From Edolisoma coerulescens (Eukaryota > Chordata > Aves > Passeriformes > Campephagidae), in NCBI GenBank assembly GCA_013397115.1, contig VWZW01002320.1, positions 1 through 64,000 of the forward strand: DNA of 64,000 bases, given 5' to 3'. The translations under genes and the position numbers were made by a program. Numbering within the stretch: position 1 is the first letter of the stretch; each line of letters opens with the position of its first letter. The notes below the pieces were generated by a model. The model ran no database searches. It was not told the DNA's origin and worked only from the letters and a program-made list of their open reading frames with translations. Below, one piece after another: positions 11,066 through 24,316 of this stretch.

Positions 11066-13531
11066 AGCCCCAGTCTCTGAAAAAGCATTTTTACTTCGCA
11101 AATGTTTCAATGCTGACACGTTGTCATGTACTGCTTTTACTAATCCATTAGGGATTGATGCAAGTAACCTCTCATATAGAAGTATAGCCACTTACTTCAC
11201 TCTGTTGACCAAATTTGGTGCAATAAGCTTTTAGATAGACCTTTTAAACTATATTTGAGTTATATAAGCTCTGTTAGAAAAGCACTGAATATAACAGTAG
11301 CTTGGTGCAGTTTTACTCTTACAAGTTTGGGGAAGAGTGGGAGCTATGCAGGTAAAAGCATTTTTATCAATGCCCAAGCAAAGAAAATAATGGAAGGCCC
11401 ACACTTGCCTGCTACATTTGGCAGCAGCCATCCAGCCATGTTATCAATAGATAGGGCAACAAGTATGCTCTTATGTCTGAGATAGCCAGTCCAACGTGGG
11501 AAGGAGGACCATGGGGCCCAACAGTTATGGAGCACAACCAAGACTCGTGGTAATGCAGTTTTAGCCCTTATGGAAATATGAGGGGAGAGTTGAGGCGAAT
11601 TTGGTGGGCTGAAAACAGGCCATGGAGACATGGAATCCGAATGTTAATAATTTTGTTATTAGGACAACCTGTAGTAGGAAATGTATGACAATTATCAGTT
11701 TCTAGGCTAAGCTTTAGCACATATGTTTGTCAAAGTTTGTGTTTGGGGCATTTTTATTTTTTAAATCAAACCCAGAATTATTTGAATAGTAAAATCCAGT
11801 TTAGCATGGTTCCTGTATTAGAGAGAGAACTTGTCATTGAAGGTGCTGACAGTACAAGTCATTCTATTGCAACTCCAGAACTGGATGAATTTGAAAGAGT
11901 TCTGATTGCTCTAAAATACTTTGCTTACTAGGTATGATACATTTTTTCAAAAAAGCTAAAGATGAAGCAATGATTCTGATGAGAATACATGCCATGCTAC
12001 TAGTTTTAAAATAAAGACACAAGTGTTATTCATACATTTTAACTAAAAATTGGTGCTAGCCCTGTCACACCGGGTATTACCATTTGATTTCTTGCATGGT
12101 TTTCTTAGAAATGCAGTGTTGTTTGTAAGACGACTATGATTACATTTAGGCAAAAAAAAAAAAAGAGCCAGACAAAACCTCTCTGCTCAGAAGATATATT
12201 TTTATATGATTTCTTAAACCATACCCTCTTTCCATCAAACACCACTCCAAGCTGTGTTTTTAGTTCAGGGTAGCAGAGATAAGAGTTTTGATGCCTTAAA
12301 AATCTCACCGAAGGCTTTTGTCTTTACTGACACAGTCTGAAAGCTATGCTGATTTTTCAGTGCTCTCTGGAAGCAGATCCCTACTAACAGGAGTATTTAA
12401 TTATACCTCAAACTATTCTGCTACTGTGCCCTATAGTCAGCCAGAATTCAAGATCAGATGAGGCTGCTTTGATTAGACAGAAGCTGAGATAAATATGTTC
12501 TTTATGCAATGCTATTTAAAAACACCTTTTCTACAGTACTGTTTCCAGAACAACAGGAAGACAAGTTCCAAGTGAGCCTGGGTTTAAGAAGCTCCATCTC
12601 TGCTTCCTTTCAGTGTTGTGTTTGCAGCTCTTTACACTCACCCTCTATATTCACATTGCAAGCAGCCACTGTTGGGGCCACAAAAATGACAATCACACAG
12701 ACCTCTTGTAGGTATTGTACAGGATTAAGCAACCCCTCTCCCCACCTTTCTCTCTTCCCACGCGTATGCATCACAAGCACTTGTCACACTGCAGGGTAAA
12801 CTAAGCTGTGACATAGATCCAGCTTAAGAACAATAAACCTAACAACAAAGAAGGGATCTGAATGGGGGAATTGGTCCCATTTGTCAGCTGGTTACACAAA
12901 CACTTGTTCTGGTGTGAAGGGGAGAGGTTGGTGGGAGGAATGAGTGAACGTTAAAGGATGGGAATGCACAGTGCTTAGGCTGGCATGGCCACATAAATGT
13001 ATTAGTCGAACTGCACCCTAATTTTTTAATAAGGAACATACTTCTTAATCTGTCAGTGTTATCTCTGACCTGCTATGATATCAAATATTTTGGGTGGCCC
13101 CCATTGTGTGGATAGTTTGTTTTGCCAAACAAAAAGGCTTGGTTGGACTTTGTCTAGAGCCTGAGTACTGGCTGCTTTAAAGGAGCCTGCTCTTGTCTTA
13201 GGATTTAAGCTTTGCATTCTAACAACCATTATTGCTTTTCCATATAGAAACACCTTTCATGCCCACTATGCTATGGAAACTGTTAACTCTTTTCCAAGAA
13301 ATATAATAACTCTGGAAGTATGCATTTTCTACTAAACTCTACAACCACGTGCAGGCATCCACAGTGTGAGTCTTTGGATTCCAAAACCTGGTATTTCTGT
13401 GGGTTTTTTTTCTTTTCTTTACCTGGAAACTGTGTGGAAGAGACAGATTGTTGCAGGGCTACATCCAATGATAAAAGAAAGAATTATGCCATTGAGTCAA
13501 AACTGAATTCAAGAAACTGCTGTGGTCAAGA

Positions 13532-13556
13532 TTCCGTTGATTCTATGATTCTGTGA
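13532..13556 (+). mobile_element. Possible CR1 3'-tail remnant
   Basis: The motif GATTCTATGATTCTGTGA resembles the short terminal repeat (ATTCTATG)n that ends avian CR1 elements. The sequence just upstream is not clearly CR1, so this is either a very short 5'-truncated insertion or chance. Confidence 0.3.
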
Positions 13557-15264
13557 ATAGGCTAAGCAATGTCATTTGCTTATATTCCTGATATTTGAGC
13601 TTTCTCCAAGCATATTCTGGTATGCCAGTAGGTTCAAAATGTCTTGCTAAAATCAATCACTTTTACCAGCAATTACTGTGTTGAATCACTGTGAACTTCA
13701 ATTTTCAAGTCACTTTCAAAGTTTTAACTTAGAGGGAATTGCCTTGATTCAGCTAAGCTTGACTTATGAAATCATATATGACTCAGCCTGTATCCTCCCT
13801 TGTAAAGTGCTCAGAGACTGTGATATGTGATACTCATAAAATGAGAGAGCGTATTTACTGTGTTCACTGAAGCCCATTTGCGTCAAATATTTAAGTTTGA
13901 ACAGCAGCATTTTCTTGGAAGAGAGAAATAGTAACTAAGATCTGAAATGTGAAATTGTTTGAACTGAGGTTCAGTCCAGTCCCTAAGATATAGATGTGCA
14001 TGTTCTATTAATATCCAGTCTGGAGATCTTTTAACTGACTGTATTACAAGTAATTGCAAGGACATATATCTGGTTTACACAGTACAACTTTTGCATATAA
14101 ATGTGTAATAAATGCATACAAACCCATTGTTAGACATATTGGAAAGATTACTTTGAATAAAGTGACTGAATGAAAAATCTAGAGGTTTTTAGAATACTGC
14201 TACTTCTTGACTTTTCAGAAGTTTCACAGTAAGATATAATTTGACTTTGACACAGTATATTCTGCCACATGTCTATAAAGAAATGGCTATGGCCTGGTAT
14301 TTTGACTAACAGCCTTTTTCTCAGTAAGTTTGCATTCATAGATGGACATAAAATCTAGGAGATCAAAACAGAGTACCTCTCTGGGTTCACTGTGAATTCT
14401 GCCAGAGGAAAGGATAGTAGGAGGTGCTGATTTTTCTTTATGTTCCAGGCCTGTTGGTATTTTGCTAACACTGGTGTACTCCTAGGTGTTCTCATTTTAT
14501 TCTGTGGAGTTTGTTTCATTATTTCCCTTCTCTCTGTTCCTTTTTAAAAGGTATATTAATTTTTCTGGCCAGCCCTCCAGATGATCTTACCAGCTCTTTC
14601 ACTTAAAACATGCAAAGAATTTGATGGCCAGTTTTCTAAAATCTAAGATTTTCATTACAGTCATGGAAGGTAACTGTGTTTGATTCATACAGTATATGAA
14701 ATGAACCCAACACACTATTACATAACTTTTTAATAGAAGAAATTGATTGTCAGCACTAGCCATTCATATCACAGTCTTAGGTTTTTCCCTGCTGATCCCC
14801 TCTGGCAGCTTCTTAGAATTGCTTTGAATGTATTAATTTGTGATGCTGGGAGTTTTAAATGTAATACTAGGTTAGATTTGATTGACTCAGCATTAAATAC
14901 CAAGGCCCTGCTGTGAGGCCTACAGAAATCCATAGGAAAAAACTTTCATTGCAATCTAAGATATGCATTCTTTACTGCATTGAACATTCATGGTGCTGCT
15001 GCATATGAGCTGAGCTCGATGATGTATCCCACGTTTTCTTGTGTCCTGATTATTTCAGAATACCTGCTTAGAATTTCGCTACTCCCTTTCAATGACAATT
15101 AGTGCACAACCCTGCAGATTCCTCGATTCAAGGTTTTGGAAGAAATCTTGGGCTGCCTTCCTCTAGACAAAACTGGGAAGGATGATTCTGCTGGGAAAGA
15201 TAAGAGATAATTCCAACTGCTTAAAAAGCTGCTTAAGAGACTCATCAGTTTCTCTAACTTGCAG

Positions 15265-15266
<2 letters not shown>

Positions 15267-15295
<29 letters not shown>

Positions 15296-15308
15296 CATTC
15301 ATTCATTT
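15267..15308. repeat. (TTTA)n-(TTCA)n microsatellite
   Basis: About seven TTTA units are followed by about three TTCA units and a T-run. Confidence 0.9.
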
Positions 15309-18300
15309 TTAAGCGAAGGCCCTGGACATTGCATACTTGTGTATGTTCCCAGAGCACCGATAGTAGCCATACTGGCAGGATTCTGGTCTTCAATTAATCA
15401 TCTCAGCTTGGCTGGAAACAGTTCAAGCTCGCCTGAGATAAGGCACTGGGATATTTATACATACGTTTATATGTTGCAACACGAACACCATGCACATTAG
15501 TTACCTTAAAATTAGGTTGAGTAATTCCAAGCAATCCACAGCATAAGACATAAACTGACATTCTTAATATTGTGAAGACCAAGGAAACCACTGTAGTGAG
15601 TACTGAATAATACAATTGGTTTTCTTACAGCCTAGTAAGTAAATGTAATGATAACTATGAAATCTCATCAGCTTGTCTGCTAGTTCTTGAAGTAGTACAG
15701 GTAGTACAGTTTGAGAAGTGAGCCTTCAAAATATGGTGGAGGTAACAGGCAACAACTGGAAGTGTCAAGATGGGAGCTCCCTCCAGACATAGGTGTTTTA
15801 TTCCATCCTGATGTAATGGACACAACAGTTCTCCAAGGGACAGGGTATCCACAGAGCCAGCCAGCCTTTGAAGTAATGGCTCTTTCAGAAAATTTCTGCA
15901 TCAACCTGAAAGAAAGACTTCTATATCCAAGTAAGATGAGTAAGGTCAATCTGCCAGGGTAAATGCTCAACCCATGAAGTCCCATTAAGAAAATTCTGTC
16001 CAAGAGCAGGCAAAAGAAAATCAAAAGTCAATGAAGGTGGCAAACAATAACAAGCTGATAGAGCACTGAGGATAAAAAAAGTAGCTTTGGCAAGGAAGTT
16101 ACTGATTTAGTGCCAATATTCTTTTTGACTATGGGTTAGAGAGAGAAACAACATTTGCAGCTATCTCCCTCCAGGCACCAGATTGCTAAGAGAGGCAACA
16201 GAGCTTGCAAATGCTTTGGTAAAGTTCCAGTGTGGTGAGTGGATGAGGAAAATGTGTAATAGCTTCACTGAACACTGAAATTGGAGTTGAAATAATAGCA
16301 TATCTTTTTTTTTAGGATCAAAAAGAAAAGTTAATTCAAGGAAATACATGGTTTGGGTTGTATGTGAACGCCAGTTTGGACTTTGTAAAAAAAAAATTAT
16401 ATACTGTTCAGCTTTATAAAAAGTTTTAAAACATATTTTTCTCTTAATCTTGATAAAATTTTGATGTAAAATGCTGTTGTGAGATAAAAACATTCTGCCA
16501 TTAAATGTTCAAAATTATTTGTTTCAGCTTTTTTCAAATAAAACATAACATTTTGATAAGGTTATGAAATTAAGCACTAAGAGGCATCTAAAATCCTCTC
16601 CTCCCCTCTGGAAAAAAACCCATATTGGTTGAAAGAAGCCAAATTTTATGAATAACATGGTTCCAAATAAATTACATTTTTGGTTGTTTTGATACTTCAT
16701 AAAGATACACTGATAGCACTTCTCCAGTTCTTACACGCTCTCATAACATCCTAGATGTTACATGTGACTTCACAACAAATTACAACCCTTTTAATGTAAA
16801 TGAAAACCATTTGTCTTCTTGCATAATTTTGTAAGGTCACTTTACAATAATTCTATATAGAATGGGACTGGAGAATTAAAAAATTATGCAGAATGTATGT
16901 AACTTAACTTTTCACCTTCTCTTCCTAAAGGAGGTAGTAACTCAAGTGAAAAACTGCATAACTGGAGGCACTGCAAAGGAAAAAAATAGGGAAGCTTGGG
17001 AGTATGGCTTTTAAAGCAGATTTGTTTTAGAAACTGTAATAACATTGGTTGCTTTAAAAAGTAACTTTGCAAATTGCCTAAGATCAATATGACTTCAGAA
17101 AAATCAGAAAAGAAGTCATATATCTTCACTTTTTAAAAACATAAGATGAATACTAGAGAAATTCATTAATCCCTTGCAACTGATATTTCTCTTTTCAGTA
17201 AGCTAACTCCTATCTTTGTACATTTTTCCACAGTAGTTCTCACCACACACAGAGGTCACACTCTTTTTTGTGATTTTTCAAAAAAACACCAAGTATCTAC
17301 TGTACTTATTCTGTGGTACTATGTATATTAGAATGTTTATTTGAGGAAGAATAAGCAGAGAGATGTGTGGGTGATAGCTTTGTTATTGTAGAAAGACTGA
17401 GCTTGAGAAATAAGCAGTAGTCACTATGGCAATGAACTTAAACTCACCATGTGCCATTGTAAGGTTTTTAAAATTCAATTTTTCTTTTTTCCTTTTTTTT
17501 TATTAGATGTAACATACAAACAATGAAGGAACAAGTGAGTCTTGATTTACAGTCCAATTCTCCTAACTACATCCAGCTCAATGCACAGATCCTGGGGTGC
17601 TGGAAAATGAAGAAAAACTGAAACAGAAGGGGCAAGAGAAAAAAAAGTAGAGGAAGGAATGAGAAAGAATAAATACATTATACTTTATCAGTCTTTCTTA
17701 ACAACAGTACTGTTAGCTTGGTATAAGCTTTAAGTCAATTTTGTCCATCAGACACTTAACAACTGACTTTACTGTGCAGAAATGAAATGCACTTTTCCAC
17801 TCATGGCTTAGTTTCAGGCATATGACTGAACATCATAACTCATCCACTGAAAGCTGGGACAGTCTGTTCAGACTGTTCATAGGACTACTGGTAAGCTTTC
17901 AGCTATTTAATAAAGTATTCAGTTGGACGAAAGCAACTGGCAGGACGTAGAAAAAACACGCATGTTCTGTCTTTAGAGCTGAGCCATAGCAATAATGAAT
18001 TGTTAGTGGGACAACGGTGTCAATCATTAGTCAGTAAAATGAAGGTGACTATATGATTTTATATGCATATGTACAAGTGCGTGGATATAGATTAGATAAA
18101 GATAGATATATACACACACAATGTTACAGAAGAGCTCTTGTTTTCTTTTAGGTTAATAACCATAAGTGCATAACCCTGTAATGCAATGCTGTACACAGAT
18201 ACTCTCTGATTGATTACACTGCCATTGTAAAAATTTCCTAAGATCGATTTTGGAAGCATAACAGTTCTTATCACTTACTGTTTTAGGAAACTGGGTGCAC

Positions 18301-21300
18301 TGCAGATCCGAGGCTAGTTTACTGCATCTCATTTAAATTTGACCATACCTATTGCTAGCATTTAGATTTTTTAAACAGTGAAAAAAACAGCAGTACAAAA
18401 TTCCTAAAAATGCTCTTCCCAAGCTGTTGTGCTTTCCTTTTGGCTCTTTTGGGGGCACACAATACTAGAAGAGACCACCTGGGATATCCATTCAAGTCCT
18501 CTGCCATAGCAGAGTTGTTCTTTGTTCTACATGTGAGCCTTCCTCTTGATTCGTAAGAACGAATTTCTGTGGCTGCTCTAAATTTAACAGTTTAGTCAAA
18601 AGTACTAGAGGTTATCAAAAGTAGCTAAGAGATAACAATTTTCTTTTGTATTACCAATAATTTAATTTCTGTATGTCAGCTGAAAAGGAAAAAAACCCCT
18701 AGATTAAGCACTATAAACATTGTAGTTCATTCTAACAAGTGACACAAATCCTCAGTTTTACAATACTGGAAGTTTTTCTTCAATTTTTTAAAGAGAGGGA
18801 GAGAGGGAGAACCAGACTATGATGAATATGTATATGTGTGTGGAATGAAATTTAACAGATTGGAGAAAATATGAACTTTTCAGTCCATTCCTGAAATTCT
18901 GATGCTGACAAATGGAGATTTGTCTTTGTTCCAAATGCAACCCTTACAACATTTTGCAAGAACAAGCTCTCTAATAAAATATAACATAGCAATTAGTAAT
19001 CACATTGCCACTGAGCTGCTGGAAGGCATTTAGATGCCACAGTAATGCTATAATCAGCACTCAAAAAGAACACCTATAAAGAATGCATAACTTAGTTAAA
19101 CTGAGGAAAGTGCATATTTTTATAGTATTACTTTCTGCTCTGACTTAAATGATTATTTATAGAATCAGAACTGGCAGTTACTAAAATAAATAAATGTAAC
19201 CGATCCTTCGTCTCCTTTGTTTCCCTGGCTACTGTGGGTGCAGTGCGTCAGTAAGGACAGTTAATATCTGTATGTCCCACCTACTGCTTTCTTCCCTCTT
19301 ATCTCCTTTATTTGTGGACACACAGGTGATATTTTCCTTTTTTTCCCATTGAACTACTGTTTTCATTATACTGACAGATGCCATTAGGTAACAGAGAAGC
19401 TAATTGCTGAGTGTGGAGAAAATGATTTGTTATGAGTCCATCAGCCCCATTTACGGGAATAATTGTGCTTTCTCTGCTTATCAGTGCAGAATGCAAGGGG
19501 CCAATATTTAGGCACTCAATTTTTTAAATTGAAAATAAATTATTGATCTGATTATGATCACCAGGAACTTTTCTGAATTAAAACCCCCCAAACCAAAATT
19601 TTAGCATCAGTTATGAGAGAATGACACAGTTTTAAAAAATCTAAGTAAAGTAGCCATCACTTTTCTTTTAAGGTTACAATTCCTGTTTCTTATTGTGTAC
19701 CATAATGATTTACATAGTCTCCTCACAAATCTTTTACTACTTAAAGGTACCCACACATCCACAAAACCCTTTGAACTGAAAGCAACAAGACATTCATTGC
19801 AGGCTGAGTAACATGAAACCTTTACTGGTGATAGTTTTGGGACAAATTGTTCATTACTGACATATGGGAAGTAGAAAACTGATAAGTGATTGGGGTTTAA
19901 AGAGAAATCAAGATTTTGATCTAAGAATGCATACTTTGTCCATTTTCCCTAATAAATTTAAATTTAACATAAATTCCAATTGGTTAGAGCACTCAAATGG
20001 TAAATTCAAAATCTTAAATTTTTAAATTCATGAATGTATTAACTGACATTCAGATACTAAAGGTTAGGAAATCATGCTCTCAATAATATAATGTGAAAAA
20101 AAATCCCATCCCCCACCACTTCCACAGGGATTTTTTTCTACTTTATGACTTTTTTCAAAGCTTGAGTAACTCATAGAAAAGAGCAAAGCTGAATTTATGA
20201 AGATAATGTAACTGTCTCACCTGCCTCCATCATAAATAGACCCCATTCATCTTAGCTTCCCTCTCCTTGATTACATTTCATATTTGAAATTATTATTATC
20301 CTAAATTATTTCCTGTTTGAAATACAGATTTTTCAATTCAGTCTGGCACTGAGGTGCCTAATTGCCTTTATACTGGAAGAAATTGCTTGAAAAACTTGTG
20401 CTTTCTAAACCCAGGCTGATTCATACATAAGGAAACATATGGATAAGATTATTTTTCAGCATGCAACACAAGGCATGAAAGTGGTACAAGAGCTGAAGAC
20501 TATAGAAATTAAATCCCTGAGGACCTAAAAATCTCCCATTAATCCTGCAGGAAAAGGCCTTCTATATCAGGATCTATATCTAAGTACTCAGTATTTCAGA
20601 AGAAAGAGTGAGGATTTTACATGCTCAAAGACTGTTTTGCCTGGTCCCCCCAAGTGGGACTGTAACTGATGCAGCTGAAGAGCCCATCAGACAACAACCC
20701 AAGGAAGTTTGAATAAGAACTACACGGGAAGTATCACCCTTTGCATGTTCCTGTTCTGTGAAGGAAAACAAGACTTTTGGTCCAGGGCTAAAATATTTTT
20801 CAAACATTTAGTTCATTTACCTACTTTCACTCTTCCTCCTGTTGCTGAAAACCAACCACTTTCTATTATACTAAATGTAACAGTAAATCTCAGTACTTCT
20901 CACTGTCTTTGCTGTTCAGAATAATTGGTTGTAACAGCACAGCAAAATTAAAATATGCAGCTCAAGCAGCCTTGTCTGTCACACCCCTAGGCTAACATCA
21001 GAGAGGGTTGAGGTGCAACATAAATCAGGCCAGAAGCGGAGTTCAGGAAATTTATGGCTCTGAGGCAACTTTTTTCTTGTTTCCACATGTGGAGGGATCA
21101 AAATAGCCCAAAGGAGAACAAGTCCAGAACAATACATGTTTGCCTGGCTAAGTCAGTGTATCTCAGGAAAGGAGGAGGCAGCCTTGACACAGATGCGTAA
21201 GATGCTTGTATTCTCTTGCAAAGTGTCAGTAGTTCCAAACTCAGTCTTGTGTAAGACCAAGAAAAATTCTCAGTGATAATTGCCTGGAAAACTCCAGGTT

Positions 21301-24285
21301 ATCTTTAACTCCAGTGGGACCTAAATATCTTATTAAACAGTATGTGTTTGTGGAACCATATGAAACTCCTGATGACTTTCTTTAAAAAAAAAAAATAAGA
21401 TTTTGTTCTCTAAACATGTTTGACTTCCCATCAATAAACGCATTTGCACATTTGGTTTCTTATTAGTGTTTCTACATTCCTAGTGGAAAAAAATGTCATA
21501 AGATTGTTTTCTTATGCTAAGTTAATATACTGGTTTTGCGGACTGGGGGATGTTTTCTCAGCAGGGAAATAACTATTCTGGAAAAAAATGGATTTTTCTT
21601 AATGACATCTAAATCTTCATAAGATACCCGGGGCTTCAAGCCAAACCACCCACATCATGAGTTTGACTCTCTTTCGTCAGCGATTGTGTTGATAACCACA
21701 CATCTAAAATGATCCTTATTCTACTTATAGGTGTTTAATGCATAATTAGATATATCCAAAAGCTAGCACAGTTAGTGTGTTGAAATAAGCCCTTTGTGCA
21801 CAACACCCATCTGTGTGCTGGTGGACACGGCATTTCTCAGGGGGAAAGGTTGTGTGGGGCTCTGTTAGCTGTTCTTGCAGCTGTGAAGCTTGGCATGGAT
21901 TAGGGCCGTGTCATCACTTGCACCTTTTTGACTACGTGAGCTGTGCTGTACTCCAGGTGATAAAACAAGTCAGAAATTATAATTCCAGGCAACATACAAC
22001 ATGTAGCAAAGAGAGACTTTCAGTGATTTCGTCTCAATTTTTGTAAGTGCAAATAAATGAGGGAAGTCTGTAATGCAGCACTTAGCATTTTCCTGTCTAA
22101 GAGCTACTTTTGATCTCAATCCTGCCTCAGTCATTTAGCTTTAGGATGCTTCAGTGCCATTAACTGAAATGGGACAGGTTACATTAGGCAAAAAGATTGC
22201 AGCAGTTTTCAGGAAAAAACATGCTAAAATTCCAATAAATTGCTAGAATTGAACTTCTGTGTTGAACTCTAACTCTTCAAAGCTTCCTCTTGATATGCTT
22301 TTATGAATGCAAGACTCTGGCTATAGTGTTTTAAATAATGCTTATTTAGAGATTTAGATTTAATTTATAAGTATTTTATTGGGAATATTTCCATTTATCA
22401 GTCATATCTTTTATTGTTTAATATGACTGTTTAATGTGATATTTAAGAGATGCTACTGACTATAGCTTCTATAAATTCCCTGAATCCAGCAGTTTTCCTC
22501 ACTGCCAAACTCCTGTTATTTTTTTACCTCTGAGTTTGACTGCTGTAGCTGCTGGAATTTATGAACAGAAGCAGGAATATTTTAAGTCCTAAATTATGAC
22601 AGTCCTCTATTGTAAAAACATTTTTTTCTATGTGAGACAAGTATTGCAACAATATTTGTTTGCTTAGATCAGGAAAGGTCAGAGAATAACTTTGGAGACC
22701 CTTCTTTGCCAGAAGAAATGACTTAATGGTAAAAATAATTTTAATAACAATTATTATTTTGTAGAATACCTAGTGTATTGAACACATCTCCATTTTTATC
22801 TACTGTCACCTTCTTAAATAATTCTAATAGATTAGAATAATGTATTTTTTCTTTGGAAAAAATAAAAAATAATTTTTAATTGTTCTAAAATTTCACTTGA
22901 TTTTCTTATTCTACAAACTTCTGCCTTCTTCACTCAACTCCTTTTTCAAAGAAATCCTGGGGGATGGTAGCTCTATTAAAAACAGCATTTGCAAATCTCT
23001 TACTTCTGTAGAAATAAGACTGTATTTTGTGTCAAGACTTTTTTACAAGTAGGTAATTTTCTTCTTAAAATGATCTAAAATCAATATTTTGATATGTCTC
23101 AAATGTACTGATTATTTTATTAAGAAAAAAATTGAGAGTGAAATAAATTGTTTTTCAGGGGCCTAAGTTGCACAAAGGAATCTTATTTCACGTAAAAAAT
23201 ATGTCCCTGAGTACTTTGATTAACAATGCCCAGATAGGAATTGAAGCAGACCATTAATTTAGTCTAGTTTTATGTTATTTTAATCATGCCAAATTGATAT
23301 AAAATACGAATAAATTTGAGATTATTTCTCATTCTTCCATGGTTGCTAAAGTCCAGACTTCTCTCATGCAACCAGCACATAGACAGAAGAATATAAAAGC
23401 ATCTAAGTTTTTTTTTTTTTTATCTCTGAGAGCAAGCTGTTGCTTTTAAAAGAGTTTAGCCTCATAGTTTGTGGAAGTCTGGAGTTCACAATTAATGTGG
23501 CTATGTATCTAGTTCGTTTTGCAAAATTATTTTAACACAGGATGGTGTACACTTCTAAGTGGTAGAAAGCAGAAGAGCTTTTAATATTATGTGTCACTGA
23601 TTTTATTTCAATTAGATTTTTTAAGTATTTGACATCCCTAAAAGTTGTTGGTGTTCTGATATGTGGCTACAGCAAACGAGAATTTTCAAGACTATGGAAT
23701 CTTATGCCTTACTCTGCAGTAATTTAATCAAAGGAAATCCACCTTTTAGAGCTGCTCTGAGAAAATTTGTCTATTGTCATGTGGAATAGTCTAGGTGAGT
23801 ATATATGGCCAAAGTACCATGAAAACAGTAATCTCCATACAGAGCAGAACTTTCTGAGCTGCAGTTATCTGGTTTATTGCTGCTCTTTAGTGCTACAACA
23901 GGCATTAAGATACCTTCATCTGTATTTCTGCCAAAGTCTAGCTCCAGAACTGGAACTGATTGTCGCCTATTGAAACTGATATCTCTGTCATCATATGCCC
24001 CTAGAATGTCCCCTCTGTGGTTCTTATCATTATCGTATAATGTGCAAAAAGATCTTTCTGAGGGTTACAAAGTACCCTATGGACACAGCTTGTTGTAGCA
24101 AGCAACATAATTTACTGCGCAGAAAAGTTCCTCTTTACCCTTCCCGCCTTTATTCGTGTTGTAGATTTTTTCCAAGTTCAGTATCAGTGTAACATTTGGA
24201 AGCATTAATCTCTTTGAATTACTTTAAATGTCTGACAGGTGTTGATAGATCCTGGCTGGGGAGGGTTTATTGGGGTTGGGGGGAG

Positions 24286-24316
24286 GTTTGTTTGTTTGTT
24301 TGTTTGTTTGTTTGCT
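24286..24316. repeat. (TTTG)n microsatellite in a G/T-rich strand
   Basis: Seven TTTG units lie in a G/T-only stretch (about 24256-24352) that also contains several G runs. Confidence 0.9.
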